NCBI GenBank assembly: GCA_928212115.1
Contig: CAKMRJ010005634.1
Coordinates: 118,711,166-118,775,165 of the forward strand
Length of the DNA stretch: 64,000 bases
Direction: 5' to 3'
From: Lactuca virosa
Taxonomy: Eukaryota > Streptophyta > Magnoliopsida > Asterales > Asteraceae
Position numbers and translations under genes: made by a program. The notes below the pieces were generated by a model. The model was not told the origin of the DNA, ran no database searches, and saw nothing but the letters and a program-made list of their open reading frames with translations. Shown here piece after piece: positions 57,638 to 64,000 of this stretch. Within the stretch, counting starts at the first letter, position 1. Every line of letters begins with the position of its first letter.

Positions 57638-57638
57638 A
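57633..57638 (+). terminator. candidate poly(A) signal overlapping the TNL stop codon
   Basis: AATAAA shares three bases with the stop codon. Cleavage 10-30 bases downstream would fall at or just before the C3 LTR (57666). Confidence 0.4.
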
Positions 57639-57665
57639 ATATTTGTGCATATCAACAACACTTTT

Positions 57666-57938
57666 TGTTAATGATGGAAACAATATCACGGATATACAGT
57701 CCAATAAAACTCACAAACAGCCCAATGAGTCCAATACACCAGCAGCCCAATGAGTCTATACAACACGTTTACAATTAGTTTATTTACTCTTGTATATGTA
57801 TATTCAAATGTATAGTCAAGCAGATCCTAGAATAGCTCCTGTAGAATAGCTCTTATCAGTTCTGTAATTAGCTTATATAAGGCATGTATATCATTGAATA
57901 CAATTATCAATTTCAATCATATTTATCCCTGCTCTATA
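57666..57938 (+). repeat. 5' LTR of C3 (273 bp)
   Basis: Starts TGTTAATGATGG; the right end, fixed by the primer site, reads CTCTATA (CA expected, so one change). TATA box TATATAA at 57874-57880. Confidence 0.78.
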
Positions 57939-57950
57939 TGGTATCAGAGC
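57939..57950 (+). other. primer-binding site of C3
   Basis: TGGTATCAGAGC, full match to the iMet tRNA complement. Confidence 0.92.
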
Positions 57951-58034
57951 TTCGACAGCTGCTCTTGATGTGTCGACAGCTTCGACAGCCCCTCTGAGTT
58001 TCTTTTCTTCGATCCTAACCTAATCCAAAGCATC

Positions 58035-59801
58035 ATGACTATCATCGATGTCAACACACATACCCACTTTCCAATCAAACTTACAACAAACAATTTCCCA
58101 GTATGGAGAAAACAAATCGTCGCAACCCTAACTGGCTTAGGACTTGACAGCTGCGTTACAGGATCAACTGAAGCCCCATCCAAATTCTTACCTACTGATG
58201 CAACAAAACCAAATCCAACATATCGACCCTGGTTTCTTCAGGATCAAATCATCCTTGGTGCTCTAATTGGAAGTTGCTCTGACACTATTCAGCCGATTGT
58301 CTCTTCTGTCGACACATCAAGCCAAGCCTTCAAACGCCTCTCTGAAATCTATGCTAGTGTCTCTAGATCACGCATAATTTCACTGAAGTCAAGGCTTGCT
58401 AACAACCCCAAAGGTACACGATCAATCACTGAATTTCTCCATGACATGAAGAACATTGCAGACGATCTTGCTTTATCCCAAAGTCCTGTTGATGAAGAAG
58501 ACCTCGTAGTTCATATACTGGGGCAAGTAGGAGAAGAGTATTCTCACATCTCTTCTGCACTCAAGATTCGAGAAACTCCAATTACATTCCCAGACCTCTT
58601 TGACAAGTTACTTGACTATGAACGCACCTTAAAAGAGACTCAACCAGCATCTGTCATTGCCACTGTTAACAGCACCCAAAAATACACAAATCGGTACTAT
58701 CAAAAATCAAACTATGACAACCGCAACTCTCAAAGGTTCAACCACAACGACAGTTCAGGTACCAGATCCTTCCGGTCTTCTGGGCAGTACAATGGAGGTA
58801 ACAATTCTCAAAAAGGAAATCGTAATTCTAGCTATTGTCAATATTGCAACATTCCTGGACACGAAACTAAAGACTGCAGGAAACTTGCACGATTTCTCAA
58901 AGACAACAACATCACTATCTCTATGACTACTTCAACAAATCCAATGGTGAACACTACCTCAGCAGGTCCGATCTCCTCCAATCCACCATGGATGTTCGAC
59001 AGTGGAGCGTCTCACCATGTTGCCTCTACTCCTATGTCTTTTCACACCCTCTCAGAATATGGAAGACCTGATGAAATTGTGTTAGGAAATGATACAAATC
59101 TTTCTATTTCTTACACCGGTCACTCCACTCGTCCCACTACATCTCGTCCTCTAAACTTACACAATATCTTATTTGTTCCTAAATTACGAAACAATCTCAT
59201 CTCTGTGGCTAAACTATGCAAGTCTAACCAAGTTTCTGTTGAATTTTTCCCATATTTCTTTCTGGTCAAGGATCTACGCACCGGCAAAATTCTCATGCTG
59301 GGAGTGAACATCAATGATATATACTATGCATCCATTTGTTCTCTCCAACAGCTTCCCAGAATAAATTCAACAGTCACTTCTCAACAATCCACAAGTTCCT
59401 GGCACCACAAGCTTGGCCATCCGTCTCTCAAAATTTTTAAGTTTCTTCTAGGTCGTTTAGGGTCATCTTGTAATAAAATCTCACCTGTTTCATTTCACTA
59501 TGCTTCATGTTCTATCAATAAAAGTCACAAATTGCCTTTTGGACCCAACTCTTTTACAACATCTAAACCATTACAACTTGTCTACTCAGATGTGTGGGGA
59601 CCTGTTCAACTTTCCAATGATAATTATGCTTATTATGTGACATTTGTTGACTTTTATTCAATATACACTTGGTCGTACCCAATGAAACGAAAGTCTGATA
59701 TTTCCATTCTGTTTCCACAATTCCGAAATCTAGCTGAAAAATACTATAATACCCCTCTGTTTCCCTGTTCACAGACAACGGAGGTGAATTCATTAAATTA
59801 G
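58035..59801 (+). pseudogene. C3 gag, protease and integrase N-part
   Basis: One open frame of 588 codons from ATG 58035. Gag: FPIKLTTNNFPVWRKQIVAT and the RLSEIYASVSRSRI region, with a CCHC zinc knuckle at residues 268-281 (CQYCNIPGHETKDC). Protease: WMFDSGASHHV with the catalytic Asp322. GAG-pre-integrase: SSWHHKLGHPSLKIFKFLL. Integrase core: LVYSDVWGPVQLS with the first Asp, and YVTFVDFYSIYTW. At about 59765 a one-base shift moves the next integrase motif (TDNGGEF) out of frame, and the open stretch ends at 59801. Apart from this it is well preserved. Confidence 0.88.
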
Positions 59802-60650
59802 CCTCCTATCTTAACCAACATGGCATATCCCATTTCACCACACCACTACATACTCCTGAGCAAAATGGTATAGCCGAAAGGCGCCACCGCCATATAGTGG
59901 AAACATGACTATCCTTCCTTCATCATGCTAATCTACCTCTCACTTTTTGGAGCCATGCCTTCCAAACCGCTGTCTACCTATCAACCGACTTCCCACACCC
60001 ATCCTACACTATCAATCTTCATACGAAAAACTGCACAACACATCACCCTCTTACCACAAACTAAAACCTTTTGGCTGCCTCTGTTACCCATGGTTACGAC
60101 CCTATTCCTCATCTAAACTCCATCCAAGATCTGCCAAATTCATTTTTCTTGGTTACTCCCCATCAAAATCAGCATATAAATGCTATGATCCCACTACTCA
60201 AAAGCTATACCACTCTCGCCATGTTGAATTCATCAAGCATATTTACCCCTATCATACCGAATCCTCTACACCTCCTACAGTAGACTCATTCTATCCTGTT
60301 TTATCCAACACTGATCCAACACCCGGTACACAATCCTCTATCAATTACACCACTTCTCAGACCTTCACTAACCTCTCCTGTCACATCGCTGCAACCACCA
60401 CCTTCCCCCCCCCCCACCCCCCTTCGCCATCACCTACACACTCACCTCAACCCTCATCACCAAGAGCAGAACCTATCTCCTCTCATCCACAACGAAACAG
60501 AAAATGCAACCCCAAATATTTCAATGAGAACCTCATTAACAATACTACTCTCCACCCCATACCTTCTACTCTTGAACCCACCACTCATAATCAAGCTCTT
60601 AAAGATCCAAAGTGGAGAAGTGCCATGGAATCTGTAATTCAATGCCCTCC
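59766..60650 (+). pseudogene. C3 integrase C-part and start of RT
   Basis: In the shifted frame: HTPEQNGIAERRHRHIVET (catalytic Glu), a TGA, then FWSHAFQTAVYLINRLPTP, KPFGCLCYPWLRPY, KFIFLGYSPSKSAYKCYDP and a long Pro/Ser-rich linker (about 60385-60480). RT begins near QALKDPKWRSAMESV and is cut by S2 after the target site CCTCC (60646-60650). Confidence 0.82.
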
Positions 60651-62970
60651 TGTCATAACTGGCATTTTTCTAGGAAATTCTATTCTCATATAATCATCGT
60701 CCATTGTAAAAACTTGTACTCTAAATGAATATCATACTCTATGCTCACTCAATACACCTCTTATAGTTAATTATGTGTTGAAAACACTAGAAATTTCGGT
60801 TCAAGTTTATTATGGACTAGGAATCCTTTATTGGGCCTAATGGACCAATAAAACTTCCACTTGACTACTTTGGGCCTAGGAACCCTAATTGGGTTCTAAA
60901 TGGACCACATTCATAAAACTTTAGCATTATGGGCCATGTGGGCCTAAAATAATCCATTTTTATCTCTAATAGGTCTTGTTAGGCCATAAACGGTTTCATT
61001 TGCCCTAATGGGCCGTGGACCTTCATAAAGGACCAATGGGCCGAAAAATATTGTTGGACTTCTAAAAATTTGAGCAAGGCCAAGATTGGGCCCAAATCAT
61101 TTTATTCTTACTTCTCTAGCCCAAAATCTCGGCCCAATAAAGATATTTATACATATTTGTGTAAAAAAAAGAGAATGGAGGATTTATTTGGCATTGACAC
61201 CTCATGTTTGCATGGTGGGTATCCATGAAAACATCACCTCAAACTATCTCTCTTCTCTCTTCTTATCATCCTTGGTTGAACCCTCCTTCATCACCATCTC
61301 TATCTCTTTCAAAATCTCTCAAGAACACCTCCTTCTCCCACCAAAATTTTCGAGATTTGTGTGTATTTTCAAGAGGATTTTTCACCAACATCATCCTTGC
61401 TAAGTTTTTGCTTAGATCCATGGTTTAGCTTCTTGATTTCTTCAAAATCTCCTCTTAACTCATACCATTTCGTGAATCATGCATCTTAGAGCCATCTAAG
61501 TTCTAAAGTTCTCCAAGAAGCTTGCTAGGACCAAAATCTCTCCACATCTTCATCAAAAACCAAATCCAAACCCCAAGGTGAGTTCATACCCCCTATTTTC
61601 GATTTTTACTTGGTTTTGGGGGAGAATACAAGTTGCTTTATGTAGATCTATGTGTATATGCATGAATATGTGTGTTCTTCATGACTTATTTGGTGATTAT
61701 GTGCCACTTACTTCATAAATCTAAAAATATGTTAAGAATATTAAGTTTATCATTTGGATCTACATGAAAACCTTGAGAAAAGTATGTTTTATCACATATA
61801 ATACATGTAAACTAGCAGATCTGGGATTTATACACTTAAAATAGCAAAAATGAGGGTTGTGTTCAAAGATCTATAAACTAAACTCAAAATTCAGCCCTTG
61901 ACAGAAAAGTTTTGGTCCAATCTCGAACTGTTTTGGCCATCTTAATGATAATATTTTTAAAAACTGTTTTACATGCAAAAAGCTCAAGTTTATACCTTTA
62001 AAATGACTACTCTCACGTTTTCATACGATTTTTCTACAATTTTTGGTGAATTTTACAAAACTGCCTATCAGATTTGAAATAATTTCGGACCAGCCTGTGA
62101 AGGTGAGCAATTTCACACTTGTTAGAGACCATTAAAAATTATGAGAAACTTTTTTAACAAAGTAGACAAAATTTCCAAACTTCCAGAATTTACGGATCCA
62201 AATTTCGACTTACGATGATATTTCTAAAAATTTTCCAACAACTAGGTCAGAAAATCCAAAAACCAGAAAAATGTGAGTTTTCACAAAAAATAAGCCAAAA
62301 ATGATATTTTTGACAAAAATGGGTTTAAAACGTTATTTTTACCACAAACTAGTCATAAACACAAGTTTTGAACAAAATGGGGACTAAAGTGTTATTCTTA
62401 CAAAAATTGGGCCTTAATTGTAAATTTTTGGCTTATTGGGCCAAGAACGTCATTTTTACAAAAAGTGGGCTTTTTATGCTATTTTAGTGAATACTTGAAC
62501 CAAAACCAACAATAAACTAACAAACGGATTAATTTTGATCATTTTCTAGGTTATTGGGCCTTAGTGGCCCATTTATACGTTTGATAGGTTTTGTATACTA
62601 TTTTCGTGCTATTTGGGCCTATAAATACCTTACATGTGAAATGGGCCCTATTTGTCCTTTTACATATATTTTGGGCCCATGTTATATAATCTCATTCATA
62701 TTAGGTTTTGAAATGACTCACATGTTTAGCGATGCCCTAGTGGCTCACTTACATGGTTCGTTGGGCCTGGAATGAGTTTTATACGTTTATCTTCACGTAA
62801 ATTCGATTAAGGATCTAGTGAGTTTTATCGGTTGACACCTATTAAGTGTTCGATCGTAGCCTGTAGTTATAATCAGAGTCTCTTGGAGGGAGAGCGGGGT
62901 TTTATGTATAGATCTATACGGGGGTGACACTCCACACCTGAGCTGTTCGCTACAGTTAGACTACATCAGT

Positions 62971-63027
62971 CTAGGGTGACTATAACCTTATTCTATTAGT
63001 CTAGGGTGACTATAACCTTATTCTATT
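62971..63027. repeat. 30-bp tandem duplication in S2
   Basis: Two copies of a CTAGGGTGACTATAACC unit. Confidence 0.9.
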
Positions 63028-63159
63028 TTCAGTCGGCGTTCACAAACGTCAAGACAGGTGAAATTGTCATTATTTAGTATGGTTATAACGGCTCACTTAG
63101 AGGAATTAACGTTATATAGTTTGCGGAAGACTATTCTCTTTTATGTTAGATTACTAGGA

Positions 63160-63295
63160 AACTTACTCACACCGGTACCCCACCTCGGTGTTGGTATGGC
63201 AGCATTATCTATTTTCTGTTATGATGGGATCACTCGGTAACTTACTCACACTGGTACCCCACCTCGGTGTTGGTACGGCAGCATTAACTATTCTT
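63160..63295. repeat. 79-bp tandem duplication in S2
   Basis: Two units, each with AACTTACTCACAC and GGTACCCCACCTCGGTG. Confidence 0.88.
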
Positions 63296-63796
63296 CTTTT
63301 ACGGGCAACATCGGGTTGTCCGGGGACATTCTATATACATTCTCTTCAATCACTTTTGACATTCTATTAAACAATAACACACATGCATTAATACAATATC
63401 AGACATAAACATACCAAACTATTTTAAGAAAATACAGGATTTTCTTGTGATTACAAAGTTATACAAATCATTTTCTCAAATATATTTATGAACTCACCAA
63501 CATTATATATGTTGACGTTTTCAAAATAACTTGTATTCTCAGGGACTTGTTAAGCAGAAGAATCAACAAGAATAGGGGATTTTGTTTTGTGTATTGTCAA
63601 ACATCATACATTGAATGTTTTGGTCATGTTATTTAAAAGATTGTACCTTATGTAAACAATGGCAGTTGTATTATATTATGCATGGTAATGATGATGTTAT
63701 GTTTCATTTATATTAACTGTAATGATATTTCAAGATGAAGTCACGCACAAGCCCCCCGGACGTTTCCGCCGTCTGGTTCGGGGGTGTGACACCTCC

Positions 63797-64000
63797 TTCA
63801 AAACCAAACATGGGATCTTGTTCCTTTATCTTCTCATACACCAATTGACTGCAAATGGGTTTTCCGCATTAAAAGAAATCCTGATGGTTCCATATCCAAA
63901 TACAAGGCCCGCCTTGTTGCTAAAGGTTTTCTCCAAGAATATGGCAGAGACTACTTTGATACCTTCAGCCCTGTCACCAAACCTATCACCATTCGCACCA
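63797..64000 (+). pseudogene. C3 RT, continuing past the window
   Basis: Resumes the Copia RT exactly at the S2 target site: NQTWDLVPLSSHTPIDCKWV, then FRIKRNPDGSISKYKARLVA and FDTFSPVTKPITIRT. Open to the window end. The YVDD box lies beyond the window. Confidence 0.88.

Larger units (their letters stand above)
60651..63791 (+). mobile_element. solo LTR S2 (Gypsy, same LTR group as G4)
   Basis: TGTCATAACTGG...GGGGGTGTGACA, 3141 bp, flanked by the exact duplication CCTCC (60646-60650 and 63792-63796). No primer site, gag or pol inside. The middle aligns with the G4 LTR (for example TACGATTTTTCTACAATTT near 62025 and GTAGTTATAATCAGAGTCTC near 62862). It arose by LTR-LTR recombination after insertion into the RT of C3. 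Confidence 0.9.
57666..64000 (+). mobile_element. Copia element C3 (Ale-like), 3' end beyond the window
   Basis: A short 273-bp 5' LTR, primer-binding site TGGTATCAGAGC, then a gag-pol reading frame in Copia order (gag, protease, integrase, RT). It is interrupted at 60651-63791 by solo LTR S2 and resumes in RT at 63797, running off the window. Short LTR and CQYCNIPGHETKDC-type Gag fit the Ale lineage. A frameshift and a stop lie in integrase. It lies directly downstream of the TNL gene, in the same orientation. Confidence 0.88.

Overview
This is a plant nuclear genome window with no bacterial or organellar features. It looks like Asteraceae, most likely lettuce (Lactuca). That call is an inference from two LTR motif families I associate with that genome (ACTCGGCGAGT clusters and GTTCACGGCCGTGAAC clusters) and from the style of the resistance gene. 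About 90% of the window is nested LTR retrotransposons. One host gene is evident: an apparently intact five-exon TIR-NB-ARC-LRR (TNL) immune receptor gene at 51193-57637 (+).

Layout. (1) 1-3196: 3' part of a Copia element (C0, +) whose 3' LTR is 2410-3196. (2) 3197-4700: old relics (Copia gag, Gypsy LTR). (3) About 4710-27003: an old Copia element (C1, -), broken by a complete Tekay-like Gypsy element G4 (+, 9768-21682, TSD TGTGG), by a solo LTR S1 (-, 22893-25492), and by a Gypsy LTR piece G5 with a rearranged 5' end. (4) 27007-28775: a (TA)n(TG)n tract, a Gypsy RT relic and a half fold-back element. (5) 28776-49948: a three-level nest. Chromovirus G1 (-) contains Copia C2 (-, 31040-46778, TSD GTTCT), which contains Gypsy G3 (+, 34922-43003, TSD ATAAA). 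(6) 49953-51192: a fold-back MITE and the TNL promoter. (7) 51193-57637: the TNL gene, with an intact-ended 1.8-kb Mutator-like element (MULE, 9-bp TSD) in intron 1. (8) 57666 to the window end: an Ale-like Copia element C3 (+), starting 28 bp after the TNL stop codon and interrupted in its RT by a solo LTR S2 (60651-63791, TSD CCTCC).

How the parts relate. No retroelement ORF in the window is fully intact. Many premature stops sit where CGA, CAA or CAG would be expected, which fits decay by cytosine deamination. C2 has nearly identical LTRs but only a gag with one in-frame stop and almost no pol, so it was probably moved in trans. G3 has lost RT to integrase core and instead carries two minisatellites; these, its LTR 27-mer array and its ACTCGGCGAGT motifs are all built on short perfect hairpins. 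G4 carries an extra ORF (acidic repeats plus coiled coil) between its primer-binding site and gag.

The TNL gene model joins in frame over five exons with GT-AG introns (1121 residues predicted). TIR, P-loop, kinase-2, GLPL, LRR and C-terminal C-JID-like regions are visible. Its MHD motif reads MHQ, its leader has three small uORFs, and AATAAA overlaps its stop codon next to the C3 LTR.
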